The notes under the pieces are model-generated. The model did no database searches. It was not told the DNA's origin and worked only from the letters and a program-made list of their open reading frames with translations. DNA of 64,000 nt from Atherinomorus stipes (lineage: Eukaryota > Chordata > Actinopteri > Atheriniformes > Atherinidae): assembly GCA_023101725.1 (NCBI GenBank), contig JALJCO010010517.1, forward strand, positions 186,001 through 250,000, written 5' to 3'. Positions 10,562 to 22,149 of this stretch are shown here, piece after piece. A program made the translations under genes and the position numbers. Positions within the stretch are counted from its first letter, which is position 1. Each line of letters begins with the position of its first letter.

Positions 10562-12218
10562 CCCCCACTTCTGTCACATAACGCTCCGCATCCTCGTACA
10601 TTCTGAGTGACACAGAAAGTATTTTCTTTAACCTTTCATTACATTTTAAGGCTAATTGTAGAATGTTTGTACTTTTTTTCCTTCAAATGAGTCTCAGACC
10701 TTTTCATTCAGAGTTTTTAAACATATTTTTCTTAGCTAATGCTCATATAGCGGCGTCCAATCATCAGTCATGTTTTCTGTGACCCCCAAAATTTAGGCTG
10801 TCAAAATAAAAATGTTTTTCGTTGCTAGATTTGGAAGCTGTTTTTTCTGGCTTCCTTTAGTGAAATCTTGTTCGGTCGGTACAGCTACTACTGCACAAAT
10901 CTGCTGAGACCACAGAGATATAGAGAAACTGGTGTGGTGATGATTGCTCCAAACATAATCTGAGCCATGCAAACATAAAACAAACCGAAATCTAAAACAT
11001 GCATATTTTTTGTTTGACCTTTAATTAAACAGACTTGAGTATTATTAAAGCTCCAGCTGGAGCCGCGGTGGGAAAAACTAACGGATTTAAAAACAAGAAA
11101 ATGTTTGACTTTGCAAAATAAGTTCCCCTCTTTACCCCTTCCCGAGCTCTCATACATCCCACCGGTGTTCCAGTTTTATATTTGTCCTCTGCACACATGC
11201 TCACATTGTATACACACAAGTACGCCAACACTCCCACCAGCCGTAACTGCCAGAGTTAATATGTCTATTGTTCGGTCAGCACGTCAAGCACTTATCCCTG
11301 AGTGTTTGCAGGCTGCCGATGGGAAGAATTAAAGGTGAGTGTGTGTGCAAGTCATTCACAAACACACACACACACACACGCAGGTCGCTAGGCTGCAACG
11401 CCATGGCAACATTTAGCGGATCAAGCCTGAGTGGCAACTGTGAGATTCCAGTTTACTCTGCTGTGAGTGTTCCTGAGTACGTTGAAGCATGGAGACTGTA
11501 GATAACTTAGCACAATAACGAAGTTGGCCACGGAGCGGAGGCCAGAAGACAGCTGCAGCCACGCTTGTTTCACGTTACACACACTCATGATCCAGCCAGG
11601 TAAGCTGTGCAGAAAAACCTTGCATCTTTTCCCCTTTAAACTTGGTTTACAACATCAGTAATAATAATAACGGTCATAATGAAAGCAAATCTGATCAAAG
11701 CACTATTTATTTCACAGGAACAGTAAAACATGCTCTTATTTAAAAGACAAACTATAAAATATCATAAATGTTCTTTTTAAAATATTAAGATCTCATAATT
11801 TTCCTTCATACCAGCAGCTCTGTCGTGGATAACCAACATAAAACAGCATGTCTGCCCACGGCTGCAGCGCTGCATCTTACCTGGAAATGCAGCAGCACAA
11901 TTATAACCACTCACAACTGATGAGAACGTCAACACGTCCATCTGGAAGAAAACAGAAAGATGTTCTGACATTTACATATTATTTAATGATTGGATGTTGG
12001 AGTGCGCGGTAGACGAAGAAGGGAACCCTCAACAATCGTGTTTATTAACACATGAAAGCCTTTACAGTTTTTATTTTCAGAAGATTAACTGAAGTAAATC
12101 TATTTAATGCTTTTTCAGGAAAATACAAAAACATTTTATGGAGGCAAATTCGAGTAAATATAAATAAAAATAATTAAAAAAACAAACAAACAAAAGTATC
12201 CCAGCAACATTAGCGCAC
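10562..12218. other. unannotated sequence
   Basis: No gene or recognised transposon. A (CA)n microsatellite lies at 11361-11379. The rest is AT-rich unique sequence. Confidence 0.45.
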
Positions 12219-12490
12219 TTTTCTCATGAACGGTGGACCAACATATCTGTCAACAGGTGCAGACGTCTGATTGGACGTTACAGAAAACACCTGACTGCAG
12301 TGATTGTCTCAAAGTTTTGCTCAATAACATTTTAATTTAGGAAGCCCCATCATGCTTGTTTATTTGTTTTATTTGTTTGTTTTTAATATTCTGTTGAACC
12401 ACAATTTAAAATCAGTGCCATCATTTTTAAATAAATTTTTTCATGTTTTATTACTTTTGTCAAATTCAACTTATTTCACTGGCAGCTGAT
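12219..12490 (+). repeat. R2 dispersed repeat, copy 2 (uninterrupted)
   Basis: Contains GTGGACCAACATAT, CAGACGTCTGATTGGACGTT, GCCCCATCATGC, GTTGAACCACAATT and TTATTACTTTTGTCAAATTC in the same order as copies at 6030-6890 and (reverse strand) 18430-18730. This copy defines the empty site for the insertion at 6161-6810. Confidence 0.65.
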
Positions 12491-12511
12491 TTTTTTCCTT
12501 CTTTAATTGGC

Positions 12512-12529
12512 ACATATATGTATATATAC

Positions 12530-12578
<49 letters not shown>

Positions 12579-12593
12579 CATACATACATATAC

Positions 12594-12647
<54 letters not shown>

Positions 12648-12656
12648 ATATGTATA
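12512..12656. repeat. AT-rich (TA)n/(CATA)n microsatellite
   Basis: Alternating TA with interspersed CATA/TACA blocks. It ends at the TA that would be the target site of the Tc1 fragment that follows. Confidence 0.9.
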
Positions 12657-12848
12657 CAGTTGTGTGAAAAAGTGTCCTGATTTTTTTTTTTTTTGCACAT
12701 TTGTCACACTCATATATTTCAGGTCATTAAAACAATTTTACATATTAGACAAAGATGACACATGTAAACACAAAATGCAGTTTTTAAATGAAGGTTTTTA
12801 TTAGTAAGGGGGGAGGAAATGTCAAACCTACATGGCCCGTGTGTGAAA
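12657..12848 (+). mobile_element. Tc1-like transposon, left terminal fragment only
   Basis: Begins CAGTTGTGTGAAAAAGTGT directly after TA, followed by GCACATTTGTCACACT, a TTTCAGGTCATTAAAACAA-type stretch, AAATGCAGTTTTTAAATGAA and CCTACATGGCCCGTGTGTGA. The same landmarks occur inverted at the right end of the Tc1-like element that ends near 35205. Only the ~190-bp terminal inverted repeat remains, with no transposase. The sequence leaves the family abruptly at about 12848. Confidence 0.7.
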
Positions 12849-12927
12849 TGCTGCAGCATTGAAAACACATGAAAATGAAAAAGCAGTTTTTCCTGAGCAT
12901 GAAGCCTTCATCGGTGATGAGTACGGT

Positions 12928-12987
12928 GCCCTCGGCCCCCGTACGTAGCCCTCGGCCCCCGTACGTAGCCCTCGGCCCCCGTACGTA
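12928..12987. repeat. 20-bp tandem repeat, 3 copies
   Basis: Three perfect copies of GCCCTCGGCCCCCGTACGTA, a short GC-rich minisatellite with CpG and TACGTA in each unit. Confidence 0.9.
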
Positions 12988-13099
12988 GACCTCCGCAGGG
13001 TTGGCAGCCGTTCCAGGACGGACGCAGATGTCATCTTTTTTCTCACATGTAGCAGATGAATGAAAACTCCGGAGGTTTCTGCACATGCTCACTTTTACT

Positions 13100-13600
13100 G
13101 CAGCAGCAGAAACGTGGAAATTCATCCATGTGGGGGGAGTATTGTAATATTGTACTATCAATTAGGACAGGAAGCCTCCCAGCCCAGAGATGCTGGAGCT
13201 GCCCCCCCGGTTCTGCTGCTGCTAATCTCAGCCGTCAGGGTGGAGCCGGCTTTATCTGACGAGCCAAACGGCTTGACTCACCGCTTCCTAACGATGGCCA
13301 ATAAAATTAAAGAGCCGGTGCGTGCCCGGGCGGCGGAGGAAGACGAGGGGGGAAATTAGAGATAGATAAACAAATAGAATCATAAAAAGGCAGGGCGCTG
13401 GTGAAGTGGTAATTCTGAGGGAGTTCATTAGGGGAGAGACGGAGGAATGAGGAGAGGAGGACTAAACTGTGGATGACATTACCTCTAATGTGGCTCCCCT
13501 GCAGAGTTTGTGATAGGGTGGCCGTTCCCGGTGAAAATAGGCTTTTTAGCATGACGCTCCGCTCACAAAGACAAACTCTCACTAAATAGGATTTTTTTCT
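13100..13600. other. Candidate conserved non-coding element
   Basis: Unlike its surroundings this block is complex, free of repeats and rich in homeodomain-type words, for example CAATTAGGACAGG, CCAATAAAATTAAAG and TAATTCTGAGGG. It also has a CCTCTAATGTGGCTCCCCTG stretch. It has no sustained open frame. This texture resembles developmental conserved non-coding sequence in vertebrates. That is inference from texture alone. Confidence 0.25.
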
Positions 13601-14155
13601 TGTACTATTTTAGCTCTGAGAACATCTCCAAATGGGCTTTTCAGATGCGTTCAGGCTTACAGCCAAGTTGAGACAGCACGGACAAATGAGTTTTGTAGTG
13701 TGGTGAATCTGTGTGGTGCTATGGAGAGCCCCCCCCCCATATGAGACAGGACTCCAGAAGTGGTTGTTTTACTCATATAAAGAGAATCAACATGACGTGA
13801 CCAATTAACCTGTCGGCTCCTGATATCATATCTGCATTTGTGTATCTTACGTCTCTGAAAGGGTCGGTTCTAGCTGGAACACCAGCCAGACTATCGCCAC
13901 GTACAGTCCGAGATACACGGCACTGACACAAACGTAAAGTCCTCAGAGCAGCAAGCTGTTGCAGCTCATTATGACATCAGACAGAGCATCGTTACATCAT
14001 CACTCCTCTGCAGCCATTCTGACTGTTTATGGTTAGAGAACTGAGTCTCCGAAAAAGACGTGTCGTAAAGTCCCGCCTCCTGCGCTGTGATTGGTCCGGT
14101 CAGTTTTTTACCAGAGTGGAAATCAGTCTCCAGCGGAGGGAACCCAGACTGACCT
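13601..14155. other. unannotated sequence
   Basis: A C-run at about 13731-13738 is present. No gene or recognised repeat. Confidence 0.45.
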
Positions 14156-14847
14156 CCCCCCAGATTCCACATCCTCCGCTCCGCACCGTTCCGTTCCGCT
14201 GCGCATGGCGCGGCAAACACGTTGGGAAGTGCAACGCCCGCTGCATGCACCCGGCTCCTCCAGGTCTCGGAGCCCGGGGAGAGCATGCGCGAGGCATGTT
14301 CGACAATGACCAACATGCGTACAATTTGGTGAATAGCAAACCCAGCACACACACAAGGACGCAGACAGTACCGAGTTCAGCCTTTTTTTAAAATGTCCCG
14401 ATCAGCAGAAACAGGTGTTTTAGCTTGGGGAATGTCATGTTTTCCATTTTTGTTCATATCAATATCCTGATCTGTACTCTATAATGTATGTAGGCCAATG
14501 TAAAATGCGTATGGTATGGAAAACTCCCATTTTGGAGGTGATTTTTGATCAAACTGTGCTTTTTTATGTATTTTACGTTTGGATCAATGTGTTTACTTTG
14601 ATAATCCGGATGTAGTCCATGTCCATGTTCCTGTTTGGTGCGATCTGCGCTGTGGGGATTGATCCGGCCTGCGTCCACGGAGCAGAAAATTGGACTGGCT
14701 CTGCAATTTGGGCGCAGTGCAAAGCAGAGGCCGTACGTTAATGGAGCCGCACGCAGCATGTGGACTGCAGCTCATTGAATAACAGCAACGTGTTCGCTGC
14801 GCCCTGCCAGCGAAGCAGAGCGGAACGGAGTATGTGGAATCTGGGGG
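14156..14847. mobile_element. Foldback-type element with ~95-bp inverted ends
   Basis: CCCCCAGATTCCACAT at the left (from 14156) is exactly inverted at the right (ends 14847). The similarity continues inward for about 95 bp: CCGCTCCGCACCGTTCCG matches, inverted, CGGAACGGAG and neighbours, and AAACACGTTG matches CAACGTGTTC. The interior is unique and non-coding; open frames across the left arm lack motifs. No convincing target duplication is visible, so the superfamily is open. Confidence 0.6.
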
Positions 14848-15445
14848 TTACCGTGTATCTCATACATGGGGTTGGTCAGGCTGGTGGACCAGGCTAAGTC
14901 AGTAAAACCAATTTACCAAACACACAGAAGAAAACATTGACTTTAATGAGTCGGTATTCATTCGGTACAGTAATCCAGTACCGAGACCTGTGCCTGTATC
15001 CTGATACCAACCCAGAAAGTTACAACACTTTTGGATTTTTAATTAGTTTCAGTTTTTATTTAGTTTTGACTTTTTGTTTTTCAAGTCAGTCAGTTTTAGT
15101 GAGTTTTTTTAAAAGGTTTGCTAGTTTTTAATAGTTTTTATTTTTTAGAAAATGCTCAGTTTTAGTTTAGTTTTTATTAGTTTAAGTGTTTAGTTTTGGC
15201 TTTTTTTCTGTAAATTATACTTATTTGTCTGGTAAGACATTTAAAATCATCAGAAAGTCACTCTGAGTAAAACCAGTAGAGCAAAATAAATAGATTAAAC
15301 AGAAATAGATTTCATATCAACCCAAAAGACCGATGTATTAAATAAATTTACAAAGACTGAAACTAAGGATGTTTTAATCATTTTAGTTAGTTTTAGTTAG
15401 TTTTGTAATACTAACATGTTACATGATACAAATGACTGTGATGAT
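14848..15445. other. unannotated AT-rich sequence
   Basis: Low-complexity TTTTAGTTT-type sequence at about 15040-15210 and 15380-15405. No gene. Confidence 0.45.
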
Positions 15446-15545
15446 GGAAAACTGGTAAGCTAGATTTTATCATAGCTTTTAATAAAAGAGATGAGAAGCC
15501 TCAGTTTTGGATCGGGGGGGGGGGGGGGGTTGGGGGGGTTCATTA
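15446..15545. repeat. Fragment of the 6161-6810 MITE family ending in a G-run
   Basis: AAACTGGTAAGCTAGATTTT, then ATAGCTTTTAATAAAAGAGA and AGCCTCAGTTTTGGATC, match 6570-6645. Similarity stops at a run of about 16 G at 15516-15531. The G-run may be a genuine homopolymer or an assembly artefact. Confidence 0.5.
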
Positions 15546-16775
15546 AGAGTGTTTTATAATGTGGCTCTATGTCCCCGTGCTTTGATAGTAAGATCACTAT
15601 TTTGGATTTTTACTCACCGAAAAAACAAAACTTAACTGGCATCTATGAACATTCACTAAAACAACTTTACTCAAACATTTTCCACACAAGAACATTAAAG
15701 AAATGCAAAAGACTCACAATATACTGTATAAGATAACGGCCAATAAAAAATATACATATCTATAAGAAGTAAAGTCCTACTATATAAAGATAAGATTAGA
15801 TAAAGATACTTTATTGATCCCCGAGGGGGAAATTCATACTATATACTATATTTCATGCATTATTTTTTACGTAGGAAAAATGCAGTGACAAGAAAAATCG
15901 AAATAAAAAATCAGTGCAAATTTTAGTTACTGTTTTGGAACCGACAGTATTTGTGAGTTTTCTTTCTTTCTGCTCATAGATGTGTTCGCATGAATGTTGG
16001 ACATCAGACTCCCATGATGCACACAGGTACCGTATCACCTGAAGGCAGCATGGGCAGTTTGGCTATAAAAGAAGAGTGGCTCTAAAATGAACTGAGATTC
16101 AATTCTCATTGTTCATTTAAACGAGCCGTTTAAAAGAACTGATTCATTCATGAACGTCGCATTTGTAACGCCTTATCTCAGTCAGGCGTTAGGCAGCATG
16201 AGGAGGCCGAGGCCAACGTTTGATCCTGGAATGATGTGCAAACATCCCGAACAGCTATGCTCAGGAAATACAGCTTTACAACTTCTCTAAAACAACAGGT
16301 GATTCATGTGCTTTTGCACATGTGAACTACGTGAGACGTTTGTGGAACACGTGAAACACATGTGCAGCCCATGCTGTGGGATTACATGTGGATTCTGTGT
16401 ACATGTTAAACTAACATGAAGCATGGCAACAAGGCCGCATGTAGTCCTACAGGTTTGCACGTGTAGTTATTAGTTTGAGTTAATTTATTTAAAAAGGGAC
16501 AGTGCATATAAACTTACATACAGTAGATAATATAACTACTGTATGCAGGACTACATTATATAGAACGGTGATTCTAAATAATATGCATTATTATAGCAAA
16601 GCTCATTTCCATTCTTAGTCCCTTTACAGATGAGCACAATAAAATAAGAGCAATGATAAGATAAGAAACATTACAAATAATAATGGAAGGAGATCAAGGT
16701 GTACAATAATAAAGATAGTAAGATAAAAACAAAATGTTGATCTCAGACCAGAACAGGATACCATCACTTAGGATA
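15546..16775. other. unannotated sequence with short repeat fragments
   Basis: A TTTATTGATCCCCGAGGGGG motif followed by AAATTC at about 15808-15834 resembles the TTTATTGTCCCCAAGGGGGA motif near 51400, so it is a dispersed repeat end. Sequence around 16300-16400 repeats CATGTG/CACATG words. No gene is seen. Confidence 0.4.
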
Positions 16776-16802
16776 CATATATATATATATATATATATAT
16801 AT
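16776..16802. repeat. (TA)n microsatellite
   Basis: Alternating AT just upstream of a Tc1-like element. Confidence 0.9.
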
Positions 16803-16830
16803 TCCCCATCTATATCTCTCTGTATATATA

Positions 16831-18393
16831 CAGTGGGTATGGAAAGTATTCAGACCCCTTTAAACTTTTCACTCTTTGTTTCATTGTAGCCATTTGCTAA
16901 AACCGAAAAAGTTCATTTTATTTCTCATTAATGTCGCTCAGCAACCCATAAGAAAAAAAACAGAAATGTAGAAATTTTTGCAGATTTATTAAAAAAGAAA
17001 GACTCATATTTAACTCATATTCTGTCCATTTCTTCTGATCCTCCTTGAGATGGTTCTACTCCTTCATTTGGAGTCCAGCTGTGTTTAATTAAACTGATTG
17101 GACTTGATTAAGAAAGGCACACACCTGTCTATATAAGAGCTTCCAGCTCACAGTGCATCTCAGAGCAAATGAGGATCATGAGGTGGAAGGAACTGTCCAA
17201 GGAGCTCAGAGACAGAATTGTGGTGAGACACAGATCTGGACAAGGTTACAAAAGAGTTTCTGCAGCACTAAAGGTTCCTAAGAGCATGGTGGCCTCCATA
17301 GTCCTTACATGGAAGAAGTTTGGGACGACCAGAACTCTTCCTAGACCCGGCCGTCCAGCCAAACTGAGCAATGGTGGGAGAAGAGCCTTGGTGAGAGAGT
17401 AAAGAAGAAGCCAAAGATCACTGTGGCTGAGCTCCAGAGATGCAGTAGGGAGATGGAGAAAGTTCCACAAAGTCATCTATCACTGCAGCCTCCACCAGTC
17501 GGGGCTTTATGGCAGAGTGGCCCGATGGAAGCCTCTCCTCAGTGCAGACATATGAAAGCCCGCATAGAGTTTGCCAAAAACACATGAAGGACTCCCAGAC
17601 TGAGAGAAATAAGATTCTCTGGTCTGATGAGACCAAGATTGAACTTTTTGGAGTTCATTCTAAGCGGTATGTGTGGAGAAAACCAGGCACTGCTCATCAC
17701 CTGCCCAATACCATCCCAACAGTGAAGCACGGTGGTGGCAGCATCATGGTATGGGGGTGTTTTTCAGCTGTAGGGACAGGACGACTGGTTGCAGCTGAAG
17801 GAAAGATGAATGCAGCCAAGTACAGAGATCCTGGAAGAAAAGCTCTTCCAGAGTTCAGGAGCTCAGACTGGGCCGAAGGTTCACCTTCCAACAAGACAAT
17901 GACCCTCACACACAGCTGAAATAACAAAGGAGTGGATCAGAACCACTCTGGACCATTCTGGACCGGCCCAGCCAGAACCCTGACTTAAACCCAACTGAGC
18001 ATCTCTGAGAGACCTGAAAATGGCTGAACACCACCGTTCACCATCCAACCTGACAGAACTGGAGAGGATCAGCAAGAAGAACCAGAAGATCCTAAATCCA
18101 GGTGTGGAACACTTGTTGCATCATTCCCAAGAAGACTCATGGCTGTACCAGCTCAGAAGTATTTCTACTCAGTACTGAGCAAAGTACTGAATACTTATGA
18201 TCAGGTGATACTTCACTTTTTCTTTTTTGATAAATTTGCAAAAAATTTCTACATTTCTGTTTTTTTCTGTGTAGATGGGGTGCTGAGTGACATTAATGAG
18301 GAATAAAATGAACTTTTTTGATTTTAGCAAATGGCTGCAATGAAACAAAGAGTGAAAAGTTTAAAGGGGTCTGAATACTTTCTGTACCAACTG
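16831..18393 (+). mobile_element. Tc1-like DNA transposon, full length but decayed
   Basis: The left end CAGTGGGTATGGAAAGTATT continues into CAGACCCCTTTAAACTTTTC; the right end inverts this (AAAGGGGTCTGAATACTTTC, then TGTACCAACTG). Both sides carry TA (16829-16830 and 18394-18395). The inverted repeats extend well inward; TTTGTTTCATTGTAGCCATT is mirrored by AATGGCTGCAATGAAACAAA at the right. The 1,563-bp length is normal for the family. The central transposase gene is broken, so the copy cannot be autonomous. Confidence 0.9.
17169..18115 (+). pseudogene. Tc1-like transposase pseudogene
   Basis: Tc1 transposases bind their own inverted repeats through paired helix-turn-helix domains and cut with a DDE/D catalytic domain. 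The first frame (17169-17402) begins MRIMRWKELSKELRDRIVVR and contains the DNA-binding region with RSGQGYKRVSAALKVPKS and the GRPAKLS hook, then stops after a one-base loss near 17399. A second frame (17509-17919) carries [20 protein letters not shown], which includes the first catalytic D, and the [13 protein letters not shown] motif. The second catalytic region (AACAAGACAATGACCC at 17891) and the third (CCTGACTTAAACCCAACTGA at 17980) are out of frame or followed by stops. Expected length is about 340 codons. It is clearly inactive. Confidence 0.9.
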
Positions 18394-18429
18394 TATATGA
18401 AGTCATCCTCAAAATTAGATGGACAAAAT

Positions 18430-18730
18430 CTGTCAGTGAAATAAAATGAAATTGTTACAAAAGCAACAAATAAAAAATTTCCATGAAAATCATGACATTG
18501 ATTTTTAATTGTGATTTGAAAGAAATATTAAAAACAAACACACAAAAAATAAAACCAACAAGCATGATGGGGCTCAGAAGCTAAAGTGTTGTTGAGCAAC
18601 ACTTTGATTCAATCACTGCAATCAGGTGTTTTCTGTAACGTCCAATCAGACGTCTGCACCTGCTGACAGGTATGTTGGTCCATGTTCATGGGAAAGCTGC
18701 TCTAATGTGTCTGGGACAGGTTTGTTTTTT
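18430..18730 (-). repeat. R2 dispersed repeat, copy 3
   Basis: Reverse-strand match to 12219-12490: GCATGATGGGGCTC, AATCACTGCAATCAGGTG, AACGTCCAATCAGACGTCTG and TATGTTGGTCCATGTTCATG occur in mirror order. It lies directly beside the Tc1-like element. Confidence 0.65.
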
Positions 18731-18905
18731 GATTATTAAAATTATTAGTATTTCCAACCACAATTCAAAAGCAATATTTTATTTCACTAAAATTATAATT
18801 TTGTACATTTTTAGTTATTATTTGGTTTTTTAGTTTCTTGTTATTTGAATTACTGTTGTGAATTTAACCGTTTCTTTAATGGGAGGGTATGAATAATTTT
18901 GAGTG

Positions 18906-18906
<1 letters not shown>

Positions 18907-18938
<32 letters not shown>
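18907..18938. repeat. (TA)n microsatellite
   Basis: Uninterrupted alternating TA. Confidence 0.9.
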
Positions 18939-18942
<4 letters not shown>

Positions 18943-20439
18943 CTGTATACTATAATCCAACTAATTCCTCTTCCCATTGTAACGCAGCTGCTACTGTAAC
19001 ACTGTAACTGATGATAAGATAACTGCTGTCCTCATCTGACTGATCTCTAAGTCATTTCTCCTGTTTGGTTTTCCTGTCAGTCATTAGTCAGATCTAATTT
19101 TCACCTGTAATAAACATCCAGATTTCCATCAGAGGGAACATATTTGATCATTTTTAAAAAGTAACAATACAGTTACTTGTCTGAATATCTGGTTATTCTG
19201 ATCATGCTGGAAGCTTTTTGCAGAAGTGACTAGTACGTATAAGTATTCACTAGATAAAGTAAAGTGCCCCACACTGGTTCCTATGTGGGTTTAACATATG
19301 ATAATATCGTCTTCACATTTTCTGTCTGAGCATGCTCCACATGTGCATGGGGTCGCATGTGAAAGGTGCGTTAGTGCTGCTGTGGGGTTGCTGTGCTGCA
19401 GTGTCCTGCTGGAGGAGGCTGCTGCCGTCAGGGAGTGCTGTTGCCATGTGGGGGTGTGCTCGGTCTGCAGCATCTGCATGAGTGCCAGGACCCTGCAGAT
19501 CAGTGACACGGTGGTTGGATGCTGCGTTCGTGCCGTCCATAACAGAAGTGCATCCTGTGATGGAGAAAATAATGCTTGATCTGACCCGTCTCCAGAAAGT
19601 GGATCATTTCCAAGCTTCGTGTCTGCATGTGTGAACAGAGACTAGGTGTGCGTTTGAGTTGCTGAATTTTCACCTCCTTTATAAGCCTGGAAAATCCTGC
19701 TGTTGCTCCAGAAAGCATCTGCGGTTTCTGCTGAATAAAGCCTGCAGTTGGATCCTGCTCTATGCCTTAAATAGTTGCCAGGAAGAGTTCCTGTTATTAT
19801 CGGTCTCCGTGTTCTGCCTCTGCACGTCTTTGTGAGACTGTACCGGTGTGTTTGAGAGGTGGATCTGTTGTCTGTATTTAGTGGATGAAACGTGTTGTTG
19901 TGACATGCATGATGGAGTACATATGTCGCCGTGGGCGATCCTCCCTGCCTCTCCTATCATGGCTGCAGCACTGATTGTATTTCAGAGCAAGTGTGTGTTG
20001 ATAATGCATGTTGTGTGTGTGTGTGTGTGTGTGAGCTGGAGCTTCACCGTTGCCTGGAGCAGTAAGTATACGTTTGTGTGCATCGTTCTCTGGTTTTTGC
20101 ATTCTTCGTTTTAAAGCTGGCGTGTCTACCTCAGTGCTGTCTTGCCTGTATTCTCCTCTCTCTCCCTGTAGTCCTGCAGTGTAGAGGAGATGTAATTGCT
20201 GCGATAGAGCCGGCGTTGGGGCTCTGTGGATGTAAATGCTGCTTCATGGCAGCGGCTGACTTAATGAACAGCAGGGCTCGCAGCCCCCTGGCAGCACTTA
20301 CACTTTAAAACATCTATTATGGAGGCGTGAGAAAGAATCAGACTGGCCACTGTGACCTCCTTCTCTCATGCCGTTACCTTCATACCGGAAACTTGGAGAC
20401 AGACAGCTGTTGGAAGATTTAGGTCACACGTTTACACAT
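18939..20439. other. unannotated sequence
   Basis: A (GT)n microsatellite lies at about 20012-20033. The block 20180-20330 is complex and repeat-free with GATGTAATTGCTGCGATAGA and ACTTAATGAACAG words, and might be conserved non-coding sequence. No gene is supported. Confidence 0.4.
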
Positions 20440-21160
20440 CACCACATACACCTCCCGAATTATCAAAGATTTTAAATGAAGAACTGGCATTAATAGAAAA
20501 GTGGATAATGGCAAATAAATTAATGAAATAAAGGAAAAACGAAGTGTATTATTCTAGGTTCAAAGTAATCATTGAGACATACTGTAGGCCTAAGTTATGC
20601 TTAACCATGGGTGATACAATGATCAAACAACAAACTGATGTGACATTATTGGGGGGTGATAGTAGATGGTGAAATGTCTTGGAACAAACAAGACGATCAG
20701 TACGGAAGATGGGTAGAGGTATAGATTAAACACTGCAAGAAAGTAATGCCTAAACATTTAATTAAACAAGTGTTGCAAGCTTTGGTTTTGTCCTGTTTAG
20801 ACTATTGCTCTGGGATTTGGTCTGGTACAAGTAGACATAACTTTGCCAGGTTACAGGCAGCACAGAATAAGGCAGCTTGCCTAGCTCTTCAGTGTCCTTA
20901 TCGGACCAGGATTAGTGTAAGCGTAAAGTGTAGAATCGAGAATGCAATATTCACTGATATATATAATCAAAAAAGTAATTTTAAACAGAATACCAAAATG
21001 ATTATATAAAAGATTATCCTTTTTTCAGACATGCATAGCCACTTTATGAGGCAGTCATCGTTCGGCCGATTTGTGTTATCGAAATGTAGAACTAATTTAA
21101 AACAGGTCAATGCATTACAGAGCGATGGTGGCATGGAATTTGAGTCAAAGTCCAGTTTCT
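20440..21160 (+). pseudogene. Non-LTR retrotransposon reverse transcriptase, C-terminal remnant
   Basis: An open stretch from 20746 reads MPKHLIKQVLQALVLSCLDY, then CSGIWSGTSRHNFARLQAAQ and NKAACLALQCPYRTR. This is the conserved region after the reverse transcriptase catalytic core of CR1/Jockey-group LINEs (LxxLDYC...LQxxQNxAARL). Upstream translation (LNEELALIEKWIMANKLM, from about 20475) fits the preceding region but contains stops and frame changes. Downstream, a broken frame with SFGRFVLSKCRTN continues to about 21140. The 5' part, including the catalytic YADD region, is missing. It is a dead 5'-truncated copy on the plus strand. Confidence 0.7.
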
Positions 21161-21805
21161 TTCCTTCGTTCCTTCTATCTGTCCGTCCATCCATCCATCC
21201 ATCATGTCTTCCCCTCAGCTGGCTCCTGTCAGCCTATCAGAGCAGTGACTGATCTTGGCTCCTCCCACAGATGAAGTGAGCAGCAGGGGTCTAACGTCAT
21301 CTAGAGCTGAACTAAATCAGCTCATCTATCCACTCATCTAAGAGAAAAAATAAAGATGATTTGCTTTGAAAAACACTGGTTGTATCTGGAAAAGGAAAGC
21401 TGAAAGCACTTGACATGCGTGTAGCCACCGTCGCCCCGGTGAGACGGGACTGGATGTAAATACGAGCCGTGAGTGCGATGAAGTCAGAGGTAGCTTAATG
21501 CTAACTTCTCTCTCTCTTTTGCTCCGTCTCTTTGGGAATACAGATTTAAAAGGCCATTATACTCCATCACCTCCAGTGTCACTGCCATCGCTGCTGTGTC
21601 AAGTGTCTTATTTCTGTATTAGAGCAGGAAAGATAAGTGTGTGTGTGTACATGTGAGTGAGCAAACTTTCGCCTAATGCGCTCTCAGCTGTGTGTGTGTG
21701 TGTGTGAGAGAGTGAAATATACTATAGGAGAGGTTAGTGGTGAGCATGAGTGGGCCTTGCTCTGCTCTGGACGCACTTATCTCTCCTGCTGTGTAATGGA
21801 TCCTA
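21161..21805. other. unannotated sequence
   Basis: A short (CCAT)n run at about 21186-21202 and GT-rich patches near 21640 and 21690 are present. No gene. Confidence 0.45.
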
Positions 21806-22106
21806 CAGGATATTTGCATAAGGTATGGAGGTGATGTCACCGGGTTTCCAGAGCTGCACTTTAGTGATAGTTGATGCTCAGCAAAGTGGACACACTCTGA
21901 ATAACCAGCACTACTTCATTCCTTCTGTTCAGACTTTTATCTGCAGCTTCAGCCGGACTGGACCTGATGGAACTGCTAACCTTGTTGAGTGGAGTTGGAG
22001 GAACTTTTTCCAATAGAAGGCAAAGCCAAACAGTCTGTGTCTATTACCAAAACTGTTAAAGCAAATCCACAAGTACCAACTAGCTCAATCTAAACCTATA
22101 GCGACA
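21806..22106 (+). repeat. Dispersed repeat 'R' (GGCGGAGGT family), internal part
   Basis: Nearly identical to the two outer parts of the copy at 27489-28345: GGATATTTGCATAAGGTATG through GACATCATGATGTCTGCAG. Here the sequence is uninterrupted at CACTCTGAATAACCAGCACT, which defines the empty site for the purine-rich block at 27583-28134. Confidence 0.75.
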
Positions 22107-22149
22107 TCATGATGTCTGCAGACTAAGGAAGTTGTACAGTACTGGACCT

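Noticed and set aside
9941..10606. 221-codon open frame
   Set aside because: The second half is translated 23-bp minisatellite and the first half lacks any motif or coding bias I can see.
12659..12850. Complete Tc1-like element
   Set aside because: Only the left inverted repeat is present; sequence after about 12848 leaves the family and no right end follows.
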